Source: Bacteroides sp. CAG:530
GTDB lineage: Bacteria > Bacteroidota > Bacteroidia > Bacteroidales > Bacteroidaceae
Direction: 5' to 3'
DNA length: 38,393 nt
NCBI GenBank assembly: GCA_000434735.1
Contig: FR881214.1
Coordinates: 1 to 38,393 of the forward strand
The notes below the pieces were generated by a model. It worked only from the letters and a program-made list of their open reading frames with translations, was not told where the DNA came from and did no database searches. Every line of letters starts with the position of its first letter. The stretch's first letter is position 1. A program made the translations under genes and the position numbers. This document shows, piece after piece, positions 25,263 through 34,220 of this stretch.

Positions 25263-26090
25263 TTATATATATGTAGTAATGTCGCTCACTTCGGTCACCG
25301 CGTCTACCCATCCGTTCATGATTAGCGCGGGCGAGTGGGTGGTAAGAATTATCTGCACGTTAGGGTTTAGCTGGCGTATCAGTTCGATGAGGCGTTGCTG
25401 CCACTCTACGTGCAGCGAGATTTCGGGCTCGTCCATAAATAGAGTGTAGTGCTGATTGTCTTGTACCAATACTGTTAGCAATATCACCAGCATCTGTTTT
25501 TCGCCCGACGACAGTTGGTATGGAGTAAGCGTATCGCCGTCTTGGAAGAACAGTATTTCGTTGCTCTGGCGGTTTATCTTTTTGTTGGTCTCGCTGAATA
25601 GCTCATCTATCAAGTCCTGGAATTTAGTCTTGGCTTGCGATAAGGCGGTGGCTTGCAGATGTCCGTCGGGCGAGCCGCTTGTCAGGGCTTTTATGATGCG
25701 GTTGCCTATATTTACTTGATAGTCCAGATAACTGCGCTGCAGTTGATACAGCTGCCAGTCGAGTTCGGTCCTTACATTCTGGTTGCCTATTTTCTCAAGC
25801 AACGTAGAGCTGATAAGCGGACGGTCGAAACTGCGTATCACGTTGAATTTTACAAAGGTTGCGTCTTCGGGATAGAACTCGAAATTCACTCCCGGTTTGA
25901 TGCCGTTGGTCAGAGTACCACCCACCAGTTTGTCGAGTGTGCGTACCGAGTCGTTCAGAATAGTACTCTTGCCTATTCCGTTCACTCCGCTTAAGATATT
26001 CACGTCCGGACGAAGCGCCCATGAAATGTTCTTGCGTCCCCATAGACCTTTTATCTCAATGTTTTTAATGTAATCTGCCTGCTTTTTCAT
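25263..26090 (-). CDS. Compact ABC/SMC-type ATPase paired with DUF4435 (AriA-like)
   Basis: This 275-aa cytoplasmic ATPase of the AAA_15/AAA_21 (OLD/SMC-like) type has Walker A GVNGIGKST (35-43), a signature-like LSSGEKQM, Walker B TLFMDEPEISLH, and an H-loop in ILTTHSPALIMNG. The start at 26090 is fixed by a promoter whose -7 box ends at 26116. The longer frame to 26162 would begin upstream of that promoter. It is shorter than I recall for AriA of PARIS and lacks a long coiled-coil arm. It is first in the operon with the DUF4435 and deaminase genes. Confidence 0.8.
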   Translation of the reverse strand: MKKQADYIKNIEIKGLWGRKNISWALRPDVNILSGVNGIGKSTILNDSVRTLDKLVGGTLTNGIKPGVNFEFYPEDATFVKFNVIRSFDRPLISSTLLEKIGNQNVRTELDWQLYQLQRSYLDYQVNIGNRIIKALTSGSPDGHLQATALSQAKTKFQDLIDELFSETNKKINRQSNEILFFQDGDTLTPYQLSSGEKQMLVILLTVLVQDNQHYTLFMDEPEISLHVEWQQRLIELIRQLNPNVQIILTTHSPALIMNGWVDAVTEVSDITTYI

Positions 26091-26115
26091 GATACAATGC
26101 TTTTTGTGTGCATAA

Positions 26116-26146
26116 CAAAAATAAGGATTCTTGTAGAATAAATCAA
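26116..26146 (-). promoter_or_regulatory. Bacteroides-type promoter of the ATPase-DUF4435-guaD operon
   Basis: The minus strand reads TTG (26146-26144), 20 nt, then TATTTTTG (26123-26116), a near-perfect -33/-7 pair. The start should fall near 26109, about 19 nt before the ATG at 26090, which decides the ATPase start codon. Confidence 0.75.
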
Positions 26147-26175
26147 TTTTTATGTTTCTCATTTTTTAGAATCGC

Positions 26176-26183
26176 TACCTTTG
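26176..26183 (+). promoter_or_regulatory. Candidate -7 element of the helicase gene
   Basis: TACCTTTG matches TAnnTTTG and lies 39 nt before the helicase ATG, back-to-back with the promoter of the divergent ATPase operon. The -33 box is not clear. Confidence 0.5.
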
Positions 26184-26222
26184 TACCATAAAATGTAACG
26201 AAAAGAATAGTAGCAACGTGCA

Positions 26223-28115
26223 ATGAAAGGGAATACTGACACTATAAAATCGCCTATACTTTATCTTCAGCATCAATATGAATTGTTGAAGATGGAGTAC
26301 GATTACGAGAAAGAGCAATTCAAGCAGCAAACAGAAGTGATGGGCATAGGGCGCAAGATAAAGCGTGGCATGTGTTGGTATCCTGTCAGTTTGGGGCGTA
26401 GCTATTACAATGCGCTTAATCAGTTCGTGGTAGAGGTGGAGCGTCGCGAAGATAAGGACATAGAGCATCTATTTGAATACGGCCGTCCGGTATGTTTCTT
26501 CACGGCTTTGCCCGGAGGCAAGTTGAGCTATCTTAATTTCGTGGCTACAGTGAACTATGTAGAAGACGACCGCATGGTGGTGATATTGCCCGGCCCCGAT
26601 GCTTTGGTAGCTTTGCAGAGCAGAGATGAACTTGGCGTGCAATTGTATTTCGACGAGACCAGTTATCGACTGATGTTTGAGGCGATGAATCAGGTAATCA
26701 GTGCCAAGAACAATCGCTTGGCAGAGTTGCGCGATATCTTTCATGGCACGGTGCCTTCGTCTACATTCTCCTTTCAGCCCGTCCGTTTTCCGTGGCTCAA
26801 CGCTACGCAAGACGCTGCGGTAAATAAAGTGCTTCATGCTAAAGACGTGGCTATAGTGCACGGCCCTCCTGGAACAGGAAAGACTACTACTATGGTTGAG
26901 GCTATTTATGAAACGTTGCATCGCGAAAATCAGGTGTTAGTGTGCGCGCAGAGCAATATGGCGGTCGATTGGATTAGTGAAAAACTGGTAGACCGTGGCG
27001 TGAGCGTATTACGTATCGGAAATCCTAGTAGGGTAAACGATAAGATGCTTTCTTTTACTTACGAACGACGCTTCGAGTCGCATCCCGATTACACGCAACT
27101 GTGGGGAATACGTAAGGCGATAAGAGACCTTTATGCACAGATGCGCAAGCGGTCCGACCGTGAGGCAGTGCGTACCAAGATAAATTCGTTGAAAGACAGA
27201 GCTAATGAACTGGAGATACGAATAAATGCCGACTTGTTTTCCGAAGCCAGAGTGATAGCCTGCACCTTGGTGAGCAGCGCCAATCGCTTGCTGATGGGGC
27301 AGAAGTTCGGCACAGTGTTTATAGATGAGGCTGCTCAGGCATTAGAACCGGCGTGCTGGATAGCCATACGTAAGGCCGACCGTGTGATATTGGCAGGCGA
27401 CCATTGCCAGCTTCCGCCTACGGTGAAGTGTCCGCAGTCGGTGCGTGGCGGCTTGGGGCATACGCTTATGCAGAGCATCGTGAAGAATAAGCCCGAAACG
27501 GTATCGCTACTTACATTGCAGTATCGCATGAACGATGAAATAATGCGTTTCTCTCCCGTTTGGTTCTACGATGGCCGACTTCAGGCGGCTCCCGAAGTGA
27601 AATACCGTGGTATCTTAGATTACGATACTGCCATTGAGTGGGTAAATACAGAAGGCATGGACTGCAACGAAGAGTTTGTAGGCGAAAGCTACGGACGCAT
27701 CAACAAGGCAGAAGCCGAATTGTCGGTTGGCAAGCTGAAAGATTACATTCAGAAGATAGGCAAGGACCGCTTCCTCGATGAGCGCATAGACATCGGACTT
27801 ATTTCTCCTTATAAGGCACAGGTGCAGTATCTGCGTGGCCTGATACGGCGCGACGCATTTTTCAAACCTTATCGTCAAGCCATAACCGTAAATACGGTCG
27901 ATGGATTTCAAGGGCAGGAGCGAGACGTCATCATTATCAGTCTGGTGCGTGCCAACGAAGAAGGAAACATCGGCTTCTTGAATGACCTGCGACGAATGAA
28001 CGTAGCCATGACTCGTGCCCGTATGAAGCTTGTCATCATGGGAGATGCTTCAACGCTTACCAAGCACGCTTTCTATCGTAAATTGTTTGATTATATAACT
28101 GAGCTGAACGGATAA
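26223..28115 (+). CDS. SF1 helicase of the UPF1/IGHMBP2 type
   Basis: This 630-aa cytoplasmic superfamily 1 helicase has an N-terminal beta-barrel-like region (about 40-160), then all core motifs: VHGPPGTGKTTT (motif I, about 215), FIDEAAQALEP (II), VILAGDHCQLPP (III), LTLQYRMNDEI (IV), VNTVDGFQGQERDVIIIS (V) and MNVAMTRARMKLVIMGD (VI). Family members unwind RNA or DNA 5' to 3'; the bacterial role is poorly defined. It is transcribed on its own, divergent from the ATPase-DUF4435 operon with 132 bp between the start codons, so shared control is possible. Confidence 0.93.
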   Translation: MKGNTDTIKSPILYLQHQYELLKMEYDYEKEQFKQQTEVMGIGRKIKRGMCWYPVSLGRSYYNALNQFVVEVERREDKDIEHLFEYGRPVCFFTALPGGKLSYLNFVATVNYVEDDRMVVILPGPDALVALQSRDELGVQLYFDETSYRLMFEAMNQVISAKNNRLAELRDIFHGTVPSSTFSFQPVRFPWLNATQDAAVNKVLHAKDVAIVHGPPGTGKTTTMVEAIYETLHRENQVLVCAQSNMAVDWISEKLVDRGVSVLRIGNPSRVNDKMLSFTYERRFESHPDYTQLWGIRKAIRDLYAQMRKRSDREAVRTKINSLKDRANELEIRINADLFSEARVIACTLVSSANRLLMGQKFGTVFIDEAAQALEPACWIAIRKADRVILAGDHCQLPPTVKCPQSVRGGLGHTLMQSIVKNKPETVSLLTLQYRMNDEIMRFSPVWFYDGRLQAAPEVKYRGILDYDTAIEWVNTEGMDCNEEFVGESYGRINKAEAELSVGKLKDYIQKIGKDRFLDERIDIGLISPYKAQVQYLRGLIRRDAFFKPYRQAITVNTVDGFQGQERDVIIISLVRANEEGNIGFLNDLRRMNVAMTRARMKLVIMGDASTLTKHAFYRKLFDYITELNG

Positions 28116-28121
28116 AAAATT

Positions 28122-28161
28122 TTGCCGTATGAAATAGGGTTGTTTCATGTGGCAATTTTTT
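28122..28161 (+). terminator. Terminator of the helicase gene
   Basis: TTGCCGTATGAAA (28122-28134) pairs with TTTCATGTGGCAA (28143-28155) through 13 bp including two G-U pairs, followed by six T (28156-28161). Confidence 0.85.
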
Positions 28162-28495
28162 GCTTCTAGGTTTTGATATTAGAGCAAAACATTAGTGAAT
28201 GGATGATTTTGTTGTTTTGATAAACGTAATTTTAGTTTTTGATGCAAATAATGACCTTGTGAAGGGTGTTTGCTGATAAAATGCTCTTAAAATTAAAATA
28301 AATATACCAAAAAGATTGATGTTTTAATTTTTATTTGCACTTTTGCTTAGCTGTTGCTGAATTTACTGCTTGATTTTGCAACACAAAGGCAAGTGAATTT
28401 TGCAATAGAGGAAAAACTTGAACAATTTATTGCTGTTCAGTGGATTATGATGTTATAATTAATGTGTTGCAGAACAAAATTATTTAGAGAGGATT
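28162..28495. promoter_or_regulatory. AT-rich leader and promoter region of the second SusCD operon
   Basis: This 334-bp spacer has no open frame I can support. TTG (28316-28318), a 19-nt spacer and CACTTTTG (28338-28345, one mismatch from TAnnTTTG) form the best promoter candidate. It would leave a leader of about 145 nt before the susC-like start at 28496. The promoter call is weak. Confidence 0.3.
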
Positions 28496-29875
28496 ATGAG
28501 CTACAACAAAGGAGAGAATGTCGGGTGGCTATGCCTTCTGGCATTGCTATGGTTTTGCTTTTTACCAGTGATGGCGCAGAACCAAAAAGTGGTTACGAGT
28601 GGCAACGTAACAGGTAGAGTAATCGACCAAAATGGAGATCCGTTGGTAGGCGTGTCTGTGTATGTAAAAGGCTCGATGGCAGGTACAATAACCGATGTTA
28701 AAGGTTATTTTGAAATGCCTTCGCATGGAAAGAAAGAACTGAAAATGGTTTTTTCTTTCATTGGAATGAAACAGCGCGAGATGACGTGGAAAGGTAAAAG
28801 TCTGACCGTGGTGTTAGAGGACGATTTGCAAAGGATAGATGAAGTCGTTGTGACGGGTTATCAGGAAATTGACCGTAGAAAATTGGCGAGTTCTATCCTT
28901 TCGGTAAAAGGAGACGACTTGAAAGGCGGAGAGTACTTGTCGGTGGACAAGATGTTGCAAGGACGTTTGCCTGGTGTGGCAGTAATTAATATGTCGTCTA
29001 CTCCTGGTGCGGCTCCTAAAATCCGTATCCGTGGTTCTTCGTCAATTACCGGAAACAGAGAGCCGGTATGGGTGGTAGACGGTATCATTCTTGAAGAATC
29101 GGTAAATATTTCTACTGAAGAGCTGAACAGCCCTGACAAGGTTAACTTGATAGGAAATGCCATCAGTTCGCTTAATCCGGAAGATATAGACCGTGTAGAT
29201 ATCCTGAAGGATGCAAGTGCAACGGCCATTTATGGTGTGAAGGCAGCTAATGGAGTCATTGTGGTTACCACTAAGCACGGAAAGAATCAGAAGCCTTCCA
29301 TTAATTATACTACAACATTAGGCATTACAGCTCCTCCTACATACGATAAAATGTTCCGTATGAATTCGGCAGATAGAGTAGATATGTCTATCGAGATGCA
29401 AGAAAGAGGACTTTCGTTTGGTAGTTACAAGCCTTCAGACATAGGTTATGAAGGGGCTTTGCAGCATTTATGGAATAAGGATATTACGTATGGTCAGTTC
29501 TTGGGTCAGGTAAAGGCTTTGAAAGAACTGAATACAGATTGGTACGATTTACTTTTCCGTACGGCATTTACACAGCAACATTCTATTTCTGTTACCGGTG
29601 GTAATGACCGCAGTGATTATTATTTGTCAGTAGGTTTTGCTGATAACCAAAGTGTTACCATAGGCGAGGGCTTGAAGCGTTATAACGTGTTGGCCAAGGT
29701 TAATACTAAGCTGAACAAAGACATTACGCTTGGATTCAAGGTAACTGGCGCACTTTCGCAGGCCGACCATCCGCACGCTTCGGTAACTCCTTATGAATAT
29801 GCCTATAATACTTCTAGAGCCATTCCGGTAAGAAATGCCGCTGGCGATTTGTATTATTACGCTAATGATGTATAA
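28496..29875 (+). CDS. SusC-family transporter, N-terminal part (frameshifted gene)
   Basis: The first 459 codons encode a signal peptide (LALLWFCFLPVMAQ), a carboxypeptidase-D-like extension (about 37-120, VTGRVIDQNGDPLVGVSV), a plug (about 125-255, VVVTGYQEIDRRK, IRIRGSSSITGNREPVWVVDG, VDILKDASATAIYGVKAANGVIVVTT) and the start of the barrel. Translation then ends at TAA 29873-29875, just after LYYYANDV. The barrel continues in another frame in the next ORF, starting YNILNEIDHTG, a stretch SusC proteins normally carry in line. The gene is thus split by one small indel near 29864-29875. Together the two parts equal a normal SusC of about 1,095 aa. It is a true pseudogene, a phase-off allele or a sequencing error. 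Confidence 0.85.
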   Translation: MSYNKGENVGWLCLLALLWFCFLPVMAQNQKVVTSGNVTGRVIDQNGDPLVGVSVYVKGSMAGTITDVKGYFEMPSHGKKELKMVFSFIGMKQREMTWKGKSLTVVLEDDLQRIDEVVVTGYQEIDRRKLASSILSVKGDDLKGGEYLSVDKMLQGRLPGVAVINMSSTPGAAPKIRIRGSSSITGNREPVWVVDGIILEESVNISTEELNSPDKVNLIGNAISSLNPEDIDRVDILKDASATAIYGVKAANGVIVVTTKHGKNQKPSINYTTTLGITAPPTYDKMFRMNSADRVDMSIEMQERGLSFGSYKPSDIGYEGALQHLWNKDITYGQFLGQVKALKELNTDWYDLLFRTAFTQQHSISVTGGNDRSDYYLSVGFADNQSVTIGEGLKRYNVLAKVNTKLNKDITLGFKVTGALSQADHPHASVTPYEYAYNTSRAIPVRNAAGDLYYYANDV

Positions 29876-31781
29876 CATATTGAATGAGATAGATCATACT
29901 GGAAATAGAATAGATAATTCGTCAATCGACGCATCAATTAACTTGGATTGGAAGATTGCGTCGGGTATAAGGTTTTCTTCAGTGCTTGGAGTAGGCCGTA
30001 GCTCTGTTTCTCAAGAAAGTTGGGCTGATGAGCAATCTTATTATATCACTTCCATGCGTCAGTCGCCTTACGGAGCTACATTGCCTAACCCTACCGAGAA
30101 CCAACGTTTTGCAGAACAGTATTGCTTGTTGCCGTTTGGTGGTGAACTTTCTACTTCTAACACGCGTCATACTTCTTATACGTGGAGAAACAACTTATCA
30201 TTGATACATAGTTTTGGAAAGCACGAAATTTCAGGAAGCATAGGTCAGGAAGTGCGTTCTTCTAAGTATGACGGTGTGCAGTCTACTCAATACGGTTATC
30301 TGCCTGAAAGAGGTAAACGTTTTGTGGATATAGACCCTACTATTTGGAAAAGATACGCTACTTTGGTACGTAATCATCCCGACGTGATTACCGATACTAA
30401 AAACAATGTGATTTCATTCTACGCTACAGCGGCTTATGTATACGATAGTCGTTATATTTTCAATTTCAATATCCGTACAGACGGTTCTAACAAATTTGGT
30501 CAAGACAAGAGTGTTCGTTTCTTGCCTATATGGTCAGTGTCTGGACGTTGGAATGTGATAAATGAAAAATTCATGAAGAACGTGAATTTCTTGAATGACT
30601 TGGCTTTCCGTGCTTCATATGGTATACAGGGAAATGTGCATCCCGACCAAACCCCTAATATTATAGCCAGCTTAGGAACTCTGGAAACATTGCCGCAGGA
30701 ATATGTTTCTACGCTTTATAAGTTGCCAAACAACAAGTTGACGTGGGAGAAGACTCGTTCTTATAATGTGGCTGTAGACTGGGCTTTCTGGAACAACCGT
30801 ATTTATGGTTCTCTCGATGTATATTATAAGAAAGGTGTCAATCAGATTGTGACGAAAGACGTGGCACCGTCTACCGGAGCTACTAACGTTTCTATAAACG
30901 ATGGAGATATTGAGAACAAAGGATGGGATTTGGCTGTATCGTTCGTGCCTGTTCAAACTAAGGACTGGACTTTAAGCTTGTCGTTCAATACCGGAAAGAA
31001 CTATAATAAGATTTTGAACGCAGGAAACTCAGCCGTTACTTGGCAAGATTATATAGACGGTACGCTGGTAAGCAACGGACACGCCGTAAATAGTTTCTAT
31101 TCTTATAAATTCGACAAACTCGATTCTGAAGGATATCCTGTCTTTAAGGATGTAAACGAGAAAGATGAAGACGGAAACGCTGTGGTTCATTCGCAGCAAG
31201 AGATGTTCGACAGAGCGTTTGTATATTCTGGCAAGCGCGAAGCCGACCTGAATGGTGGTTTCTCTGCATTCTTGAAATATAAGAATATTTCGTTGAATGC
31301 CTTGTTCTCATTCAGCTTTGGAAGCAATATCCGTTTGAACGACTTGTATCAGTCTTCCGGACAGAATCTTCCTTATCCAGACCAAAACATGTCGAGCGAG
31401 TTTGTTGACCGTTGGAGAGTGCCAGGCGATGAAGAAAGAACTAACATTCCTGTGCTTTCAGATAAAAGTCTTGCCATCCGTAACAGCGATGTTACTTACC
31501 GCATAGCCGATAATGGATGGGATATGTATAACAAGAGTGATTTGAGAGTAGTGTCGGGTAGTTTCTTGAGATGCCGTTCTATGTCAATCCGTTACGATTT
31601 GAAGCCTGAATGGTTGAAACCTCTTTATTTGAAAGGAGCCAGCGTTAGTTTCGATGCCGGAAACGTGTTCGTGTTGAAAGACAAGGCTTTGAAAGGAAGA
31701 GACCCTGAACAGATTGGATTGGGATCACGCAGTATTCCGCCACAGCGTTCGTATGCTGTCCGTATTAGTTTAACACTCTAA
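29835..31781 (+). CDS. SusC-family transporter, C-terminal barrel part (frameshifted gene)
   Basis: This open frame carries the remaining beta-barrel of the transporter begun at 28496. Homology-like sequence starts at YNILNEIDHTG (about 29871) and runs without a stop to the C-terminal RSYAVRISLTL, with typical SusC barrel features such as FNFNIRTDGSNKFGQDKSVRFLPIWSVSGRWN and AFRASYGIQGN. It has no signal peptide or plug of its own, so the ATGs at 29835 and 29865 are unlikely to be real starts. Without frame restoration the protein could not insert or transport. The gap to susD is 15 nt. Confidence 0.8.
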   Translation: MPLAICIITLMMYNILNEIDHTGNRIDNSSIDASINLDWKIASGIRFSSVLGVGRSSVSQESWADEQSYYITSMRQSPYGATLPNPTENQRFAEQYCLLPFGGELSTSNTRHTSYTWRNNLSLIHSFGKHEISGSIGQEVRSSKYDGVQSTQYGYLPERGKRFVDIDPTIWKRYATLVRNHPDVITDTKNNVISFYATAAYVYDSRYIFNFNIRTDGSNKFGQDKSVRFLPIWSVSGRWNVINEKFMKNVNFLNDLAFRASYGIQGNVHPDQTPNIIASLGTLETLPQEYVSTLYKLPNNKLTWEKTRSYNVAVDWAFWNNRIYGSLDVYYKKGVNQIVTKDVAPSTGATNVSINDGDIENKGWDLAVSFVPVQTKDWTLSLSFNTGKNYNKILNAGNSAVTWQDYIDGTLVSNGHAVNSFYSYKFDKLDSEGYPVFKDVNEKDEDGNAVVHSQQEMFDRAFVYSGKREADLNGGFSAFLKYKNISLNALFSFSFGSNIRLNDLYQSSGQNLPYPDQNMSSEFVDRWRVPGDEERTNIPVLSDKSLAIRNSDVTYRIADNGWDMYNKSDLRVVSGSFLRCRSMSIRYDLKPEWLKPLYLKGASVSFDAGNVFVLKDKALKGRDPEQIGLGSRSIPPQRSYAVRISLTL

Positions 31782-31796
31782 CGTAAGAATAGAAAA

Positions 31797-33269
31797 ATGA
31801 AAAAGAACATATATTATATATACATCCTTATAGGATTGGCACTTTCTTCGTGTAGCAATTTTCTGGAAGAAAGCTCTCAAGACCTGATGATTCCTAAATC
31901 GGTGACTGACTACAAGGAATTGTTTTTTGGTGAAGTGATAAATAACAAAGAAGTGCTGCATCCTTACTTGGAATATATGACAGACGATGTGGCCGACCTT
32001 TGTTATTACGGTTCTAGTCCGATGCTTATTTCTAACGACTGGCGAGAACCTATGTGGGCGTATTATACTTGGCAGCAGGATCCTGAAATAGGAATTTCTA
32101 ATGAATTCACCACCGATAAGGCATGGACTTCTTATTATCATAAGATTCTTATGTGCAACATCATGCTTGATAAGTTGAGCGAGATGAACGGAACTGAAGA
32201 AGAAAAGCAAGACCTGGAAGGTGAAGCTCATTTTATGCGTGCGTTTTCTTATTTCATGCTGGCAAATTTATATGGTCGTCCTTACGTTGAAGCCACGGCT
32301 ACTGAAGATTTGTGTGTGCCTATCAATACTGAAATCAGCTTGTCGGATAAGATGATGAAACGTGCTACTAACGCCGAAGTTTATGCCCAAATGGAAGCCG
32401 ATATTACAAAAGCCATAGAATGTCTTAAAGGCTCTAATATTCAGAAGAGTATATACCGACCGAATTTGGCAGGAGCATACTTGCTTGCATCGCGCATCGC
32501 ATTGTTTCAGCAGAAATACGATGATGTTGTTACTTACAGCGATGTTGTGATAAATGATTTCGGTAAACAGCTGACTAAATTGTCGGAGACTCCGGGCGAA
32601 AATAAATTCCTTTCATTTGCCAATAAGGAAATCTTGTTTTCTTATGGAACCACTACGATAGAATCGTATATGAAGCCTGATTTCGGATATGCCGGCGATT
32701 TGGTAGTTTCTAAAGACTTGCTGGCTCAATATTCCGAAAATGATTTGCGTCTGAGCCAATTTTTCCAGCATACAGTAGGAAAACAAAGACGTCCTGTTGC
32801 AAAAACCATAGAGTACTATGTACCGTCTAAGTGGAGCTCTACTTCGCCTACTGTTTATTCTAACGCTTTTCGTTTGTCGGAGGCTTATTTGAATCGTGCT
32901 GAGGCTTATGCCGAAAAGGGTGAACAAGATAAGGCTATGGATGACTTGAAAACTCTTTCAGAACACCGCATGAAGAGTGGCGCACAGCCGCTCGAAGTTG
33001 ATGCTGAAGGTATTGTGGCTACCGTACGTAAGGAACGTCGTCGTGAGTTGGCTTTTGAAGGTTTCCGCTGGTTCGATTTGCGCAGATACGGATGCCCGGT
33101 GATAGAGCATGTTTATACATCGAAAAATACCGAAGGTGCAGGCGACAAATTCAAGTTGCAAGATAAAGACTTGTATACACTGCCTATACCTAAGAGCGAG
33201 AGAGACAAAAATATGCAGATAGAGATTTTCAGCCGCCCGGAAAACAAGCCGGTTTCGGCCAACAACTAA
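31797..33269 (+). CDS. SusD/RagB-family lipoprotein of the peptidase-linked locus
   Basis: This 490-aa surface lipoprotein has a signal peptide with lipobox LSSC (Cys19), an N-terminal region with VTDYKELFFGE, the conserved EGEAHFMRAFSYFMLANLYGRPYVE stretch (about 140-165), and the C-terminal signature FRLSEAYLNRAEAYAEKGE, RKERRRELAFEGFRWFDLRRYG and LYTLPIPKSE. It is intact, unlike its partner susC. RagB-type members of the family bind peptides, and the protease encoded two genes downstream suggests the same here. Confidence 0.94.
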   Translation: MKKNIYYIYILIGLALSSCSNFLEESSQDLMIPKSVTDYKELFFGEVINNKEVLHPYLEYMTDDVADLCYYGSSPMLISNDWREPMWAYYTWQQDPEIGISNEFTTDKAWTSYYHKILMCNIMLDKLSEMNGTEEEKQDLEGEAHFMRAFSYFMLANLYGRPYVEATATEDLCVPINTEISLSDKMMKRATNAEVYAQMEADITKAIECLKGSNIQKSIYRPNLAGAYLLASRIALFQQKYDDVVTYSDVVINDFGKQLTKLSETPGENKFLSFANKEILFSYGTTTIESYMKPDFGYAGDLVVSKDLLAQYSENDLRLSQFFQHTVGKQRRPVAKTIEYYVPSKWSSTSPTVYSNAFRLSEAYLNRAEAYAEKGEQDKAMDDLKTLSEHRMKSGAQPLEVDAEGIVATVRKERRRELAFEGFRWFDLRRYGCPVIEHVYTSKNTEGAGDKFKLQDKDLYTLPIPKSERDKNMQIEIFSRPENKPVSANN

Positions 33270-33289
33270 TCCGCTAAAAAAGAAAGATT

Positions 33290-34198
33290 ATGAAAAAGAT
33301 TATATTATTGATAGCTTTGTTGTCAGGACTAACCGCCTGCTACCATGAAGACGAATTGAACGTGCCCGACCTTTCTGATAAGTATGGTGTGCTGCAAGAT
33401 TCGTCCGACCCCACACAGCATTTCATTTACGAGTTTTACCAGAAATATGAAAGCGTGATAATCGTGAACCCCACGATTGCCGATTATAAATTCAACTTCA
33501 ATGCGGAAAACGGTATCCAGATTACAGCTCCCGAGCAAACTCAAACTGTAATAGACGAAGGCGTTGATTTCTTGAAGAAGGCCTTGATAGACTTGTATCC
33601 GTCAGATTTCTTGAAGAAGAACCTGCCATTCTCTATTATTCTGGCAGAAAAAGTGCAGATGGACTCTTACGGAGAAACTACGGTACTTAACAGCTATGCC
33701 AGCAATAGCTTTATAGCTATAAGCAATATCACTTCTGCCCTTGGTAGCATGTCTAAGAGCGATTTCGTGAAAATGCGTGCAGACCTCAACGCTAATTTCT
33801 GGGCTAAGTATATGTCGGAGGTGAGAGGCTCGTTCTCCATTCCCGACGAATTTTATGAGCTGACAGAAACTGCCGCCGAAGACAAGGAGATTTATAGCGG
33901 TTGGTATTATATGGGATACGAAGCCCCTTCTACCATCGATTTCTATAAATACGGATTAATCAGTTATAATACCGAGTCGTCTTATATAGATGAAGAAGAC
34001 CCTGACTTTCCGTTCTATTCCATTTATGCTCCTACCCGCGAGATGGACTTGTCGCAGTGGATGAACTTTGTGTTTGAAAAATCGCAAAACGAGTTGGCTC
34101 CTATTTTTGAGCAATATCCAATTATGAAGAAAAAGTACGATATCATAAGAAACGCCATGTTGGCCAACGGATTCGACTTGACCAAATTAGACCTATAA
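33290..34198 (+). CDS. Lipoprotein of the SusCD-associated metallohydrolase family, HExxH lost
   Basis: This 302-aa lipoprotein has a signal peptide with lipobox LTAC (Cys17). Its overall pattern recalls the 'substrate import-associated zinc metallohydrolase' lipoproteins encoded beside susCD genes: an N-terminal FIYEFYQKYESVIIV-like start, then FLKKNLPFSIILAEKV, FYKYGLISYNTES, a DFPFYSIYAPTREM region and a C-terminal YPIMKKKYDIIRNAMLANGFDLTKL. Where that family has HExxH, this protein reads roughly DLNANFWAKY, and there is no HExxH anywhere. It may therefore be a binding protein derived from a protease. The family assignment is from memory of motif order. Confidence 0.6.
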   Translation: MKKIILLIALLSGLTACYHEDELNVPDLSDKYGVLQDSSDPTQHFIYEFYQKYESVIIVNPTIADYKFNFNAENGIQITAPEQTQTVIDEGVDFLKKALIDLYPSDFLKKNLPFSIILAEKVQMDSYGETTVLNSYASNSFIAISNITSALGSMSKSDFVKMRADLNANFWAKYMSEVRGSFSIPDEFYELTETAAEDKEIYSGWYYMGYEAPSTIDFYKYGLISYNTESSYIDEEDPDFPFYSIYAPTREMDLSQWMNFVFEKSQNELAPIFEQYPIMKKKYDIIRNAMLANGFDLTKLDL

Positions 34199-34220
34199 CA
34201 ACCTAAAGTATAATAAAATA

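Noticed and set aside
26091..26162. N-terminal extension of the ATPase to the ATG at 26162
   Set aside because: The extension overlaps the promoter at 26116-26146 and is unrelated to the ATPase fold. The ATG at 26090 fits the leader.
28496..31781. Programmed ribosomal frameshift in the second susC
   Set aside because: No slippery heptamer, homopolymer or downstream pseudoknot-like stem is seen around 29860-29880. A simple indel is the plainer explanation.
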